Origin: Cynocephalus volans
Taxonomy: Eukaryota > Chordata > Mammalia > Dermoptera > Cynocephalidae
DNA length: 64,000 nucleotides
Assembly (NCBI RefSeq): GCF_027409185.1
Contig: NC_084474.1
Coordinates: forward strand, 4,953,382 to 5,017,381
Reading direction: 5' to 3'
A program made the position numbers and the translations under genes. The notes under the pieces are model-generated. The model did no database searches. It saw only the letters and a program-made list of their open reading frames with translations, and was not told the DNA's origin. Below are positions 47,836 through 61,085 of the stretch, in pieces; the stretch's first letter is position 1; the number at the start of each line of letters is the position of its first letter.

Positions 47836-47960
47836 TGATCAACGACCTGTTTTGTTTTTGGTTCTGGCAGCTGATCAGTACAGGGATCAAACCCTGGACT
47901 TTGGCGTTCTCACACCAAGCTCTAACCAACTGAGATAAGCAGCCAGCCTTGATCAGTGAC
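47836..47960 (-). mobile_element. tRNA-Ile-like SINE with imperfect target duplication
   Basis: Reverse complement of 47847-47949 gives AAGGCTGGCTGCTTATCTCAG and GGGTTTGATCCC. Flanks TGATCAACGAC (47836) and TGATCAGTGAC (47950) match at 9 of 11 bases. Confidence 0.82.
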
Positions 47961-48970
47961 TACAAAGGAGGCATATTTTTTACGGGGTTAGGAAAAAAAA
48001 GTTTCATGCTTCCAAACACTGCAAATATCAAGCTTTCCCTGCCATCTACTGGCTGTCGGTTGCAATTTAAACAAAATTCTGAATCTGCAGTCTCTCCTCG
48101 TTGCTCAATTGTGTTCCCAAATGGTTGTATCAGTTCGCGCTCTGACTGGCAACGCTCCGTATCCTTATTTCCACTTGATACTGTCAGACTTCCGAGTTTT
48201 TGCAGTTCTGGTGGGGTGCAATGATGTCTCTTTGTGGCTTTATGTCCTTGCATGACATCCACAAATGAACTTGAATAGAACCTTTGCTATTGAGAGTTTC
48301 TATGCACAAACATGTTTTATTTAAGTCATTGTGAATAAAGTTTTGTAATTTTCTCTGTAAAGATCTTGCATTTCTTTTGCTGGATTCATTCAGTAGGGAT
48401 TTCATATTTTTACACTATCATAAATGTATTATTTTAAAATGACATTTCCTAACTGATTTTTGACACCCTAACTGGAGTATATTAATGCAACCGATTTTTT
48501 ATATTAATTCCGTGTTCAGCAATATTGTTAACCTTTTTCATAACTCCTAACACTTCACCTTACTGTGCTGTTTAGGATTGAGTACCGTGTTAAATAGAAA
48601 TGGTAAAAACCAGAATCCTTTTGTATAGCCCGTGATCTTACTGGGAAATACCGTCCTAGTTTTCTAAGTTCTTTTTTTTTTTTTTTTTTTATCATGAATA
48701 TATATTTAAAAATATATCTTTTTGGCCTTACACATTTTGATAGTTCTATCTGGTTTGTCTCCTTTATTCTGTTAATCATGTAAATTAAATCATCTTTGCA
48801 TTTTGGGGATAAACTTTAGGTAAGATTATCTTGAAATGAGTAAGTTCAGCCTGTAATTTTTTTTCTTACATTTTGTCTGGTTCTGGTATACCAACCACAT
48901 AAAATAAATTGAGGCATATTCTCTCGTTATCTATTCTTTGCCATGAAAATTAAAAGACTGAGTAGGAATA
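47961..48970 (-). mobile_element. Old L1 fragments, antisense
   Basis: Reverse strand shows L1 ORF2-like pieces ('cttgatactgtcagacttcc', 'tgcaatgatgtctctttgtg', 'ctggtataccaaccacataa'), with a T run at 48671-48691. Stops throughout. Confidence 0.6.
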
Positions 48971-50450
48971 TATGTTCCTGGATTTTGAGGGTCAGTGAGA
49001 ACATTTAAAGATTGCTTCATTTCCCTTTATGACTGTATAGTCTATTAAATTATAGGTTAGAGGTAAAGAAGGAAAAGAAAGGACATGCTTATATGCCCAT
49101 AAGAAAATAGGACATTGTTAAACCAGCCTCATTTGTCCAAGGATTCACATTGATCATGGGAACTTAGTTTCCTACAGAAAATTGATTCTGAGCTAGCAGT
49201 TTTTGTGAGAATGTTTTTCCTAAAAGGCTATTACATTTCACATATTAGAAGTTCTGTTTCTTTAGTTGCAGAAGATCCTGGGAGCACCAGATTTATGGAA
49301 GTGCTTAATTAGTCTCTACAAACTGAGGACAGAGAACACTTCAATGTATGTCATCTAGTTTATAAATACCTTTCAGGGGTAAAAAAAAATATTTCATACA
49401 CATAAAGAGAAGTAAGTATTTTTCTCAATTACAGCCAAACACCCAGAGATCTTATTGGTCAAAAAGTAAACAAACAAAACCAAGAACAAAAACTCAATTG
49501 GTCCAGATGACAAGATATTTTCATAATAATTTGGAGTCACAGACAAACAAACAAAAGTAGATTCACCACTATCTGTCACCCGGTAGAGAATGAATACCCA
49601 TCATCTCAACAGAGCTCACCAGTGGTCAGAACATAGAACAGGTTCCCTAGTATTGCTGCCACCAGTGAGTAAGAATTTGTTGGCCATGCGCAGACCATAG
49701 TTACCTGTATATAGGGAATGTTCTCCTGCCCCTCACAGAAGCTGTCTTGGCAGTTCATTACATTCTAGGCACTAGACCTAGTCATGGAAAGGCACAGAGC
49801 CCAAACCATAAAAACACTAACAGACCTGCCCAATAACCATTAACAACCCCCCCCCCCAACACACACACACACAGAATCAGAAGGAAAAGGGAGAAAAAAA
49901 TGAAGAGTCCATGAAAATAAAGCTCTGTTTCCACTTGGGACTCATCCTGGGGCTAAACAACCCCTGAAGCACATTTCCTGGGCAACACAGTTTAATTGAT
50001 TCTGGCAGGTGAGTCCATGTGGACATTTTGGTGGCCTCCAAAACTGTAAAAATATAATTTTTTAAAAAATTAAAGCCTGACTCTCACACAAATATATAGT
50101 CAAAGACATAAACTAATTCCTGAGGGAACCAGCAGGATGGTAAAGCTGGTTCCGAGTGTTTGAAAGACAGATGCTAGGTTAGATACAAAGCAGGGCAGTA
50201 ACCTGTAGCGTGGTAACACTGCAGCCTTTGGGGTTATCTCTCCTACTGGACAGAAATCTTATGCATCCATACTACGTAAAAATCTACCAGCTAGCATGCG
50301 ACTTCAAAGAGTCTTAGTGCTCATCACTAGCACATAGTAAATCACACGACGGTATATTTTCTTGGAGAATCAAACGGTCTGTGAGGGGGCCTGTTATAAC
50401 GCTCTGGTATGACACTGAAATAACTTGCGGTCTTATTTCCATGTTTTGGA
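48971..50450. other. No gene recognised; C/CA run at 49847-49874
   Basis: Unassigned AT-rich sequence with a short poly-C and (AC)n tract. Confidence 0.45.
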
Positions 50451-50454
50451 TACT

Positions 50455-50770
50455 TTTTCTTAACAATTCATCTAACTGTTAAATGCCTACTGTGTGCAGA
50501 GCACCCTCCTAGGACACTAAGGTAACTAAGACTTGATCCTTGCTTTCAAGCATCTTATAGTCTAGTGGGGAGAGAGAGCTGTGTAAACAGCTAAGCTCAA
50601 GAGCGTGCTGTAGGGACTATAGTAAGTTTCCACGGAGTACAGGGGCCACCGAGGAGGAGTAGCCAGGTCTACCGGGAGACCAAAAAGGTCAGAGGCGTTT
50701 CCTTGGTGCTGGGGAGGGAGGTTATTCCAGGCAGGGAGGACGGTCCGTCAGAGGCAAGAAAGTATAAAGT
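50455..50770 (-). repeat. L2-like LINE fragment
   Basis: Reverse of the L2 3' end ('ttaaatgcctactgtgtgca', 'cttatagtctagtggggaga', 'attccaggcagggagg'). Confidence 0.6.
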
Positions 50771-51064
50771 TTCAGTCACTTTACTTGTCACAACCACAGA
50801 CGGTGGCCTTTGATTACATGCCGTCCTGAACTGTCACTTAGCTGCTTTGTGTAAGGTCAACATTTCAGCAACATCATATGCTCGGAGAGGGGAAATGCGG
50901 GGCGGAAATGGTCTTGCACTCTTTTGCAAAATAGAGGCAGTGGGCAGTTGATGGGATTTGCAAAAATCAGGAGAATTGACACTTGCAACCCACATTCAGA
51001 TCCCAGCCCCACCATCTGCTAGCGGTGGGGCCTTGGGGAAGTTAGTTAACCTCTCTCTGTGAGT

Positions 51065-51414
51065 TGTTAAAAGAATAAACTTAGGCAAATTAAATTTAAC
51101 AAAGCTTAAGTTGGCAAGAAAAGAAAAACAATAAAAACAACTCGTGAATGGAGCAGCCCCGAGAGTCAGAACAGATTCAGGACTCCACAGAAGCCACATG
51201 GTCTGTTAAGATTTATAGACAGAACAAGGAGAGGAGGTACAGGACAGTTAGCTGCCCGCAATTGGCTGCGATTCAGCTATGGTCACAGAAGCACACTTCT
51301 AAGTTAGGTTTTCAATTTGTTTGCGTACTAGGTTAGGTTGTGGTTCACATGTAAGAGCTCAAATATGAAAGTAAAGAGGCTTTCTCAGGCCAAAATTTTT
51401 TGTTTGAAATAACA
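51065..51414 (-). mobile_element. Solo ERV LTR with 4-bp target duplication
   Basis: Minus strand begins TGTTATTTC and ends TTCTTTTAACA. A TATA-like TCTATAAATCTT lies at about 51210. The flanks are GAGT (51061-51064) and GAGT (51415-51418), a perfect 4-base duplication, as for gammaretrovirus-like ERVs. Confidence 0.78.
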
Positions 51415-51418
51415 GAGT

Positions 51419-52640
51419 CCCAAAATCCACCCATCATTAGCACCACGAGGTATAAATGAAGCATAATGTTTATTTGGAAGTTCACAGGCAGAAAGAGAGC
51501 AGAGTCCAAAGATCCCTGTCCCTTTGCCATCCTGCAGGGCAGTGAGCTGGGCTGGGCAGGGGCTGCAAGTCCCCAGTGGAAGGGCCCACTTCCACCCTCA
51601 CACTCCACGTGGCGGGGGGCAACGGGAACATTTGGGTGCAGCCATAATTATGGGCACTTCCTAGAGAGGAAATGGTCTCTTTAGAAGGAAGAATCTCCAG
51701 ATGCACCCCTGGCTTCCGCCTGTGGGACCTGCCGGGTCGGCTTTTTGCACGGCATTCTGATACATCCAGGTCCTTCTGGACTTGTTTCTCCCCTCACCTC
51801 ATCTGTGATATTGGAGTATTAATATTAAAACCTATGTCACAGTGTTCCTGTGAGGCTTACATGTACTAGCGGGCCCTTCATAAATGGCAGCTGAGTGACT
51901 TGCTTCACCAGCATGAGCTTCAATAATCCCACATCACTTTTATTTCTCCAAGTAATAACTCAAATTCACCATATTCAAATTAGCCCATCGCTACTTTCTT
52001 GGGATCCTCCTACCAAAGCAGGAACCCAGATGTGGGCAGGCCCTCTGAAGCCGAGGCAAGACGTGACTTGCAGTGAAAGCAGACAGCAGGGGAGGGATGG
52101 TGACAGCCACGCTGAAGCAGCATCCGTGCTGTTGGAAGGGTCACATCCACAGCCAGGTGGCCCTTGCTCCTCTGTGACTCCCCATGGTGAAACAAATTCC
52201 CACCACAGCCACAATGCTCCTTAACAGGGACAGTCCCTCATTCTTGACTCTGGCTTGGCCAAGGCCCCGTATACTTTCATTTACATTCACAGCTTGGCTG
52301 TTGTTGCCTAAGCACGCCCGCTGTGAGCTGAGGAAGAGGAAGCAGGACTGTCATACCGTGCTCCCTGCCGGGTTTGTCTCACCAGCCGCATGCTCGTTTG
52401 TTCACACTGACTTTCCCCAGAGGCGTTCTTGGGCCTCCCTGCCTGAAAACAGCACTCAGTCCTTCAGAAAGTCCCAATAATGTTGACTCTCCAAACGGAA
52501 GGTGTCCACAGTACTCCTCAAAACTGTCAAGGTCATGAAAAGCAAAGAAAGGCCGGGGAATGGCTAAAGACTAAAGAGATGTGAGGACTAAATGCAATGC
52601 AGCTCCTGGAACAGAAAAAGGAAGTTAATGGAAAAACTGG
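51419..52640. other. No recognised feature
   Basis: Moderately GC-rich sequence with overlapping frames on both strands and no domain. Confidence 0.4.
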
Positions 52641-52840
52641 TGACATCAGAATAAATTTTGACACTTAGTTAATAGTAATGTACTAATATTGTTTCTTGGT
52701 TTTGATAAAGTTGCCATGGTTATGTAAGATGAAAACATTAGGGGAAACTGAAACTGGGTGAGGGGTATACAGAAACTTTGCAAATTTTCTATAAATCTAA
52801 AATTATTCCAAAATAAAAAGTTTATTTTTAAAGAGACACA
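52641..52840 (+). mobile_element. Old L1 3' end
   Basis: 'Aggggaaactgaaactgggt' and 'aaatctaaaattattccaaa' with AATAAAAAG are the standard 3' terminus of L1M elements. Confidence 0.8.
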
Positions 52841-53232
52841 CAGAGAGAGAGAGAGAGAGTCCAAGTCTTAGTCCCTTTCCTCTGAGGTAAGTCTCTAGTT
52901 CATATACAAAATTATTCACCTCTTTCTCATCTACCAGTTTCTTTAAAAAAAAAATTCTTTTTTGGTAGGGAAACTAGTTAAGCCAAGAACATGGACATGT
53001 TTACCTTTTGCATACAGTACCTCTAAATGACACGATTCTTCTCAGATTAGAGAAAAATCTCTACCACAAGGACTGAAAAGTAGCTGAAAAATTCTAAACA
53101 GCAGCTTCTTTCACTAGGAAACTGCAGAACTCTGCCTAATCATGTCCCCATCACAGAAACTACTCTTATTTTTGGTATAAACCAATGAGAATAAGATAGT
53201 TGCCACATATTTTTAAAGATTAATAAACAAAT
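52840..53232. other. No gene recognised; (GA)n at 52840-52858
   Basis: Short GA repeat, then unassigned AT-rich sequence. Confidence 0.4.
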
Positions 53233-53666
53233 TGCATTAGTATGTTTTCTGATGCTTATAACAGAACACCTGAAGCTAGATAATTTGTAAAGAAATAAAA
53301 TTTATTTTTTACCATTTTGGAGGCTGGGAAGTCCAAAGTCCAGGGAACACATCTAGTGAGGGCCTTGTTCTTGGTGGTGACTCTGCACAGAGATGCAGGG
53401 TGTCACATGGCAAGAATGGTGGAGCAGAGAGAGAGCCAAGCTTCCCACTCGCTCTCCTGAGAAAGCCATCAGAACCTTGCCCATGACCACCATGAAGCCA
53501 TCAATGGATTAATCCATTCACTAGGGCACAGTCCTCACAAATTAACCTAATTGAAAGGCCCCACCTTTCAGTTACCATAATAGGATTTCCCACCTTCTTA
53601 ACACTGTTGCAATAGAGATTAAGTTTCCAATACACAATCCTGTGGGGATGCATTTAACCCATAGCA
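53233..53666 (-). mobile_element. MaLR LTR (MST/MLT1-like)
   Basis: Reads in reverse from 'tgctatgggttaaatgcatc' to '...catactaatgca'. 434 bases, the same family as 26755-27546 and 59713-60568. Confidence 0.85.
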
Positions 53667-53669
53667 TGA

Positions 53670-54580
53670 ACCAAGAACTACTTTTTTACAAATCTTGACC
53701 CATGGAGAAGCATCATTAGCATCTTCTGACTGGAAGAAGTTGTCTGGATCTCTCATAGGATTAAATGACCCCAAAATGAATTATCTCATTCAGTGAATAT
53801 ACATTTTTGACATCTGTGTTGGTGTCTTTTTGTTGGTAGAACTACCAAATGACTTAGCTGTGTGTGTGTCAGTAAAGTGCTCAGCAGCCTCTGCCCTGGT
53901 TGCCAGTGTCCTGTATCAAAGCCATTTTTCTGCAGCCCTGGAGGGCAGGTGCTTGTGTCCAGGTATCTTGACATCTGACATTGACATAGTGCCGGCACAG
54001 GTTCCCCAAGGGAAAACATGAGGTGGGGTGGCAAGGTGATTTTCCTGGACATACATGAAAAACAAACGTTCCAAAACTGAAGAAAGAGTCAGAGAGTTTC
54101 AAATAAATAGTGACAGAGTAATGAGCCAACGGCCATCACTCTCAGTAGCCTGAAATTGTTCCAGTCTAGATGCTGATCAATTATTGAAATCTTCCCAAAG
54201 TTCTTAGCAGCATTTAGGCAAGAAGCCCACATTTCCTATGCAGTCAGCTGAAGGCCGCTGTGCTGCACCTGCTGTAGCAGACTGAGTGGTTACACTGTTC
54301 TTCATGATTTCTTCAAGATGAAAAATGAGGACCCAACTGAAAACCAAGAGTCCAACCTTATGTAGTAGGATGGACGGGGGCTGGGGTGGGCACACTGCGA
54401 GTCCTTCTGAGCATCGTATCCCAAAACGAGCTCTATTTTAAGATCCTAGGTATTGTGAATGTTCCATTTGAATGTGTAAGTTGGGGATTTTATCCGTCAA
54501 GGTTCTTTGCTGCAAGCAAAAAGAAATCAAATGTGCCCAATTTAAACAGAAAAGAAATTACCATCTTTTATTGATTCTTA
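53670..54580. other. No recognised feature
   Basis: Unassigned sequence. Confidence 0.4.
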
Positions 54581-55140
54581 TACACACATTGTTTTTCAAT
54601 TTTAACATCTTTTAAAAAATTTTATTAGCATGTTCATCTTTACTAATCATACTCATTCTTCATGCCCCTTATCCAATCTCTCCCTTACCCCTTTCCTCCT
54701 CTCCTTCCCCTTCTAATAACGATAGATTTGTTCTCTCCATCTGATAGATTAGCTGTTCCTCTGCTGGTTTGTTGCCCAGATGATCTGTCCAGTGCTGGGA
54801 CAGGTGTGGTCCTGTCCTCCCCTATTACCGTAAAGCAGATGCTGCTTCTATTACTCTGGAGTGGACTTTGTGGAGAGAGGACCTCTTCTTTTTGTTTTGG
54901 TCTCAGCTGGTGCCTCTCCTTGAGTCAATGCAGTTGAGAGTCAGGCCTGCCATCTGCACGGTGGCTGTGACTGCTGCTATAGAGACTAGCTGCTTTTGTG
55001 GCAGCCATGGCAATTGTGGTGGCTGTGGTGGGCAACCAGGGTGGCAGCAGCGTGCCTAGTTGCGGCTGGGTTCAGCCTCCCCCAGCTCCACGCCTCATTC
55101 TAAGATGTTGTGGAGCAGCTGGGGGGAGAAGGAGAAGGGA
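54580..55140. other. Possible lineage repeat with GCT/GGT-rich core
   Basis: A T-rich stretch is followed by a GTG/GCT-rich one ('ggcagccatggcaattgtgg', 'ggctgtggtgggcaaccagg'). It adjoins antisense L1 and might be L1 non-coding sequence, but I cannot confirm that. Confidence 0.35.
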
Positions 55141-56099
55141 AACATCATCTTTAATTTTGTGTTACTCCTAAATATTCTTGTGACAAATTATTTGCTGATT
55201 CTATGTACTGCAAGTATCTTCTCTATTTGTGACTGGTCTTTTGTTTTCTATAAGGACATTTTGATGAATGAAAGTTCTTAATTTGAATGTAGTCTAATTT
55301 ATCAATCCTCTGTGGTTAGCACTTTTTAAAAAGTCTTTTTGGCTTTTTCAAGTTTCACGGAAAATTCCGTTCAGATTTTATTAGGGTTACATTGAATCTG
55401 TAGATCAAGTTGGGGAGGACCGGTATCTTTATATCTTTCTATGCATGAAATATATCTTCATTTTTTTTAGGTCCTCTTTAAAATGTCTTTTAAGAAAGTT
55501 TTACACTTTTCTGCATATAAATCTTTTGTTAGATTTATTTCTACATACTTTGTGGCTTTTTAATGGGTGTATTTTTTTCTTTTCTTTTTTTTATCGTGGC
55601 AAAATTTAGATCATATAAAAGTTACCATTTTAACCCATTCTTAAGTGTACAGAGACATTAAGTACATTCCCATTCTTGTGCAAGCTTCAGCACCATCCAT
55701 CTTCGGAACTTTTTCATTCTGTACCCATTGAATAACTTGCCATTCACCTCTTACCCAAGCTCCTGGTAACCACTGTTCCAAATTTTTGTCTCTATAAATT
55801 TAAAACTCTAGGTATCGCATATAAGTAGAAAAATACAGCATTTTACTTTTGTGTCTGGTTTATTTCACTTACTGTACTGTCTTCAGATTTATCCATGGTG
55901 CAGCTTGTATCACACTTTTAATCTTTTGTGGTTGAATAATATTTCATTGCATTATTTACCACATTTTGTTTATCCATTCATCCATCCATGGACATTTGGG
56001 TTTTTTCAACCTTTTGGCTATTGTGAATAATTCTGCTATGAGCATGGGTGTACAAATGTGTCTTTGAGCTTCTGTTTTCTTTTCTTTCTTTCTTTCTTT

Positions 56100-56586
56100 C
56101 TTTTTTTTTTTTGTTGAAGACTTTACCTTGAGACATAATGCAAAAATCATACAGGAACCCATGGAGAAGTAAGACATAATCACAACTGAGTGAAGACAAT
56201 CTAACCAGAAAGCTTTAATGCCTGTCAGCTAAAGCTGAAGCTCAGGTTCTGGGCGTATGACCTGCTGCAGGCTGAAGGGAGTGGATAATTAGCATTCCTC
56301 TCCTTTTCCCCACCCTCTCCTTCAACAGATTCCACACCAACCTACTCATAATCCTTCTCAAGGGCAGCGGTGTCCTCACAGCCTCAGAAAACTCTCCTTC
56401 GTCCATCCCATCCCCCGCGTACCGGTGAATGAAGGTACTCTTGGCATACATCAAGTCCAACTTGTGGTCCAAGCGAGCCCGGGCCGCAGCAGGCACACAG
56501 ATCACTGTCCGTTGGCCAGGTCTCCACCGGGTACCTCAGTGGGAGGCTGGAAACTAATGCCAACCTTGAAGCCCGTGGGGCACCAA
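56100..56586 (-). pseudogene. Alpha-tubulin processed pseudogene, 3' fragment
   Basis: Minus strand from 56586 reads K-V-G-I then [12 protein letters not shown], then [23 protein letters not shown] and, after a shift, V-E-S-V-E-G-E-G. These are the last 80 or so residues of alpha-tubulin. The M-L-S-N-T-T-A-I-A-E-A-W section is replaced or deleted and frameshifts follow, so it is non-functional. A 3' UTR and an A-rich tail with GAAA units (56113 down to 56085) show retroposition. The tail end V-E-G-E-G favours a TUBA1A/TUBA1B-like parent. Confidence 0.85.
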
Positions 56587-57170
56587 TCTACTTTCAATTT
56601 TTTAAATGTATATACTCAGAACTGGAACTGCTGCCTCATATGGTTTCTCTGTTTAATATTTTAAGAAACTGCAATACTGTTATCCAAAGCCACTGAGCCA
56701 CTTTACATTCCCACCAGCAATGCACAAGAGTTCAAATTCCTCCATCTTCTCACCAACATGTGTTGTTTCCTGTTTCTTTTTTTGTTTTGATATTAATCAT
56801 ACCAGCGTGTGTGAAGCAATATCTCATCGTGGTTTTTATTTGCATTTCCCTAATAATTAATGATGTTGAGCATCTTTTCAGATGCTTTTCAGCAATTAGT
56901 GTATCTTCTTTGGAGAAATGTCTATTCAAGTAATTTGCCCATTTTTCAACTAGGTTTTTTGTTGTTGGTAAGTTGTAGGAGTTTTGTATAAATTATGGAT
57001 ATTAATTCCTTACCAGATATATGATTTATCTATTTTTTCTTTGGTTGCCAGTGCTTTGGGGGTCATATCTAAGAAATCATTGGGCAATCCAATGTCATGA
57101 AGATTCCTCCTATATTTTCTCTTCATCTTTTTACAGTTTTAGCTTTTAGACTTAAGACTTCAATCCACTT

Positions 57171-57433
<263 letters not shown>

Positions 57434-57846
57434 TATAGTGTGAGGGAAGTGTCCAACTTTATTTTTGCATGTGGATGTCCAGTTGTCCCACCACACTTTG
57501 TTGAAAAGACTGTCTTTTCCCACTGGATGTTTTAGTACCCTTGAAAATCATTTGATATGCTGTATATGTGAAGTTTGTCTGTGAACTTTCTACTGTGTTG
57601 CATTAGTTTGTATGTCTTTGTTTATGCCAGTACCACAATGTTTTGATTACTGTAGCTTGGTAGCAAAGTTTTAAAATCAGGAAGTGTAAGACCTTCAACT
57701 TTGTTCTTCTTTTTAAAGATTATTTTGGCTACTCAGGGTCCCTTGAAATACCATATAAACTTTAGGATAAATCTTTCTATTTCTACAAAAAACATTGCTG
57801 GGATTCTGACAGGGATTGTGCTGAATCTGTAGAACACTTTGGGTAG

Positions 57847-58255
57847 TGTCTTAGTCCATTTTGTGTTGCTATAACAGAAAAACCTGAGACTGGGTAATTT
57901 ATAAGGAAAAGAGGTTTATTTGGCTTATGATTCTGGGACAGCTGCATCTGGCACAGGCCTCAGGCTGCTTCTACTCATGGCAGAAAATGGCAGGCAGCCA
58001 GCAGGTACAAGCAGATCACATGGCAAGAGGAAGCAAGAAAGAGAGAGAGAGGAGGTGCCAGGGTCTTTTTAAGCAATGAGCTCACGGGAACTAATAGAGC
58101 AAGAACTCACTCATTAATCCCCCCTCCCGCAGGGAGAGCATTAAGCCATTCATGAGGGATCCACCCCCATGACTCAATCAGTTTCCAACACTGCCACATT
58201 GGGGATCAAAATTCCACATGAGTTTTGGAGGGGACAACACATCCAAACTCCATCA
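57847..58255 (-). mobile_element. Solo MaLR LTR with perfect 5-bp target duplication
   Basis: Same LTR type as 7314-7730. GGTAG occurs immediately before (57842-57846) and after (58256-58260). Confidence 0.95.
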
Positions 58256-58379
58256 GGTAGTATTGTTATCATAACAATATTAAGTATTCTAATCCATGAA
58301 CAAGTGATATTTTTCCATTTGCTTATATCTTCTTTGCTTTCTTTCAACAATATTTCATAGTTATTCTACTTGGAGTTTG

Positions 58380-58870
58380 TTGAGAATCTTGCATCTGTAG
58401 ATTTGCATCTTGCATCAAACTTGGGAAGTTTCCAGTCATCATTTCTTCAAATAATTTCTCTTCCCATTTCTCTCTTTTTTCTCCTTTTGAAACTCTACAA
58501 TGCATAAATTGGTCTGCTTGATGGCACCCTACAAGTCCCTTAGGTTCTGTTCACTTTTCTTTAATCTTTTTTCTTTCTCTTCCTCAGACTCAATATTTTC
58601 AATTGTCCTATCTTGAAGTTCATTGGTTCTGTCTTCTGACCTGCTTCAAATATTCTTTTGAATCCCTCTAGTAAATTTTTCATTTCAGTTATTATACTCA
58701 GCTCCACAATTTGTTTTTGAATCCTTTTTATGTTTTCAGTATCTTCACTGATATTTCTTTTTGTTCATACATTGTTTTCCTGACTTTGTCCACATCTTCC
58801 TTTATTTTATTCTATTTTATTTTATTTTTAAAAGTATTTTCTTCCTTTAAACATAATTAAGGTTTAAGAA
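58380..58870 (-). mobile_element. Old L1 fragment, antisense
   Basis: Reverse strand resembles the L1 5'/ORF1 portion ('aagtcccttaggttctgttc', 'tcttcctcagactcaatatt'). Confidence 0.55.
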
Positions 58871-59712
58871 AAAGTTCGTTTAATGTGGAACTATTTATGT
58901 CAAATGATAAAAATATTAAATTGTTTTTTTTTTTTCATGTTTAAGCACTGTTAAAATCACTTATATAATGCACCTAAAAAATATTTTACCAGCTTTTGAG
59001 ACTAAATCCTAAGGGGCCATATGTTTCACATCTTCCTCTAGTTCTTTAAAAATCTTTAAGACAGTTGTTTTAAAGTCTTTGTTCATAAGACTACCATCTA
59101 GTCTTCCTCAAGGACTGTTTCTATCTGTTTATTTATTTATTTTTTTCCTTCGAGTGGGCCATACTTTTCTTTGTGAGCCTCATGATTTTTTTTGAAAACT
59201 GGACACTTAAATATTATAATATGGCAACTGTGGAAACCAGAGTCATCCCCTTCCCCAGGATTTGAATATTTTGTTTGTGTGTGAGAGAGAGTGTGTGCGT
59301 GTTTGTGTTGTGTGTGTTTTAAATTGATGTAGGTTGTCTCTGTGCTGAAAATCAGCCTAAAGTATAAATTTCAAGTCTTCTCAGCCTTTTCTGAGCTTGC
59401 ATATTTCCCTGGCACACACAATGACTTTCTAAATTCCCTGTACATGTGGTTCCTTTTGAAAGTCCTAATCCTTAAATGTCTGGCTTCCAGAGACAAAAGG
59501 AGGAAAAATGAAAAAATACAAGATACTGTCTCTTTAAATCACCTGGAAGCCATTTCAGCCAGTGGGGATTACAACTGTGGTAGCCCACCTCTGCGTTTGC
59601 ATCTCCACAATCAAAAGCAGCAACTAGTAATCAGAATGCAGATCTTTGATATTTGGAGAGTAAGTTCCTTTTTGCCCACCTTGGCACCTGTAAGCCACTC
59701 TAGGAATGACAT
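58871..59712. other. No gene recognised; TG repeat at 59270-59320
   Basis: AT-rich, with an imperfect TG/GAGA microsatellite. A 132-codon frame at 59342-59740 has no domain and overlaps an LTR end. Confidence 0.45.
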
Positions 59713-60568
59713 CGTATTAGTCCATTTCCACTGCTTATAACAAAATACACGGAACTGGGTAATTTATGAAGAAGCAACACTTCCTACTTACAGTTTCAGA
59801 GGCCAGGAAGTCCACAGTCCAGAGAACACATCTAATGAGGGCCTCGTTCTTGGTGGTGACTCTAGTGATTCAGGGTATCACATGGTGAAATGGCAGAAAC
59901 AAGAGAGAGAGACTACCTCCTCATACACTCTCCTTTGAAAGCCCTCAGAACCAAGCCTGTGACCATCATTAAACCATCAACTTATTAATCCATTTTGCAG
60001 TTGTATTAGTCTGTTTCTGTTGCTTATAACAAAAACCTGAAACTGGGTGATTTATAAAGAAAACGAAATGTATTGCTTAGAGTTTCTGAGGCTGGGAAGT
60101 CCAAAGTTCATATGGTGGTGGTAACAGTGACCCAGGGTCCTCACATTGCAAGATGGTGGAAGCAGAGAGAGCAGGAGAGAGACAGACTCTCCTCTTCTTT
60201 TAAAACCCTTAGAACCACACCCCTGTCCACCATTTTTAATCCATTCACTAGTGCACAGTCCTATAATCCAATCACCTTTTCATGCCCCACCTTACAATTA
60301 CTATAGTAGGATTTCCCACCCTTTTAACAGTCACAGTAAGAGCTAAGTTTCTAATACATAAAACTTGGGGAACACAATTCAAGCTTCGATGAGTTTTGGG
60401 GGGACATAATTCAATCCACTCCAGTAGAGCATGGTCCTCACAATTTAACCATCTTTTCAAGGACCCACCTTTCAATTACCATAATAGGATTTAACACCAC
60501 CCCTAACACTGTTGCAGTGGGAGCTGTTTCTAATACATGGACTTTGGGAGACAATTTAATCCAAGGCA
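59713..60568 (-). mobile_element. MaLR LTR split by a second MaLR LTR
   Basis: The outer LTR lies in two parts, 59713-60001 and 60424-60568, which join into one LTR of the same kind as 53233-53666. Confidence 0.85.
60002..60423 (-). mobile_element. MaLR LTR nested in an older MaLR LTR
   Basis: Minus strand begins TGGAGTGGATTGAATTATG and ends ...CAGACTAATACA. It is most like the LTR at 4096-4515. Confidence 0.88.
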
Positions 60569-61085
60569 GCCAGTATGGCTGCCTGCCAAAGGGCTGAGTG
60601 GAATGAATAGCAGCTACTTCTCTAATAGCTAAAATTGACCAAAATTAATGTCAATTGACTGTCCAAGCCTTTCCCTTGAAGCTGCAAAAAATTGAACAGA
60701 CAGATTCTGCTAGTACAATTGTGTTCAACCAAATCTTATATAATTCCTAATACATTTTAATGTGTTTGAGTTTGTCTGTGTAAACAATCATCTGTCAAAA
60801 TTAGCTTGATTTTATTCTATCCTAATATTATGCCTTTTAAAACTCTTATTGTGCTATTTTCAATGATTTAATGATAAGAGAAGGAAATCTGGAAAAGAAA
60901 TGTAAACTTTGAATCATTAAGATTCATTGATTGATTCTGTAAATCTGGGTTAGGGTTAGGGTGTTAGTATCTGCATTTTTGATAAGCTCTCCCAAGTAAT
61001 TCTGATACACACCAAAGTCTGAGAACAATGTCCTAGTACAATAAACCTCACTATTCTTCTTAAGCACTAATTTGATTTCTTGCAG
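60569..61085. other. No recognised feature
   Basis: AT-rich; contains a chance GGTTAGGGTTAGGG at about 60948. Confidence 0.45.

Noticed and set aside
60945..60965. Telomere-like GGTTAGGGTTAGGG
   Set aside because: Only two units; no interstitial telomere array.
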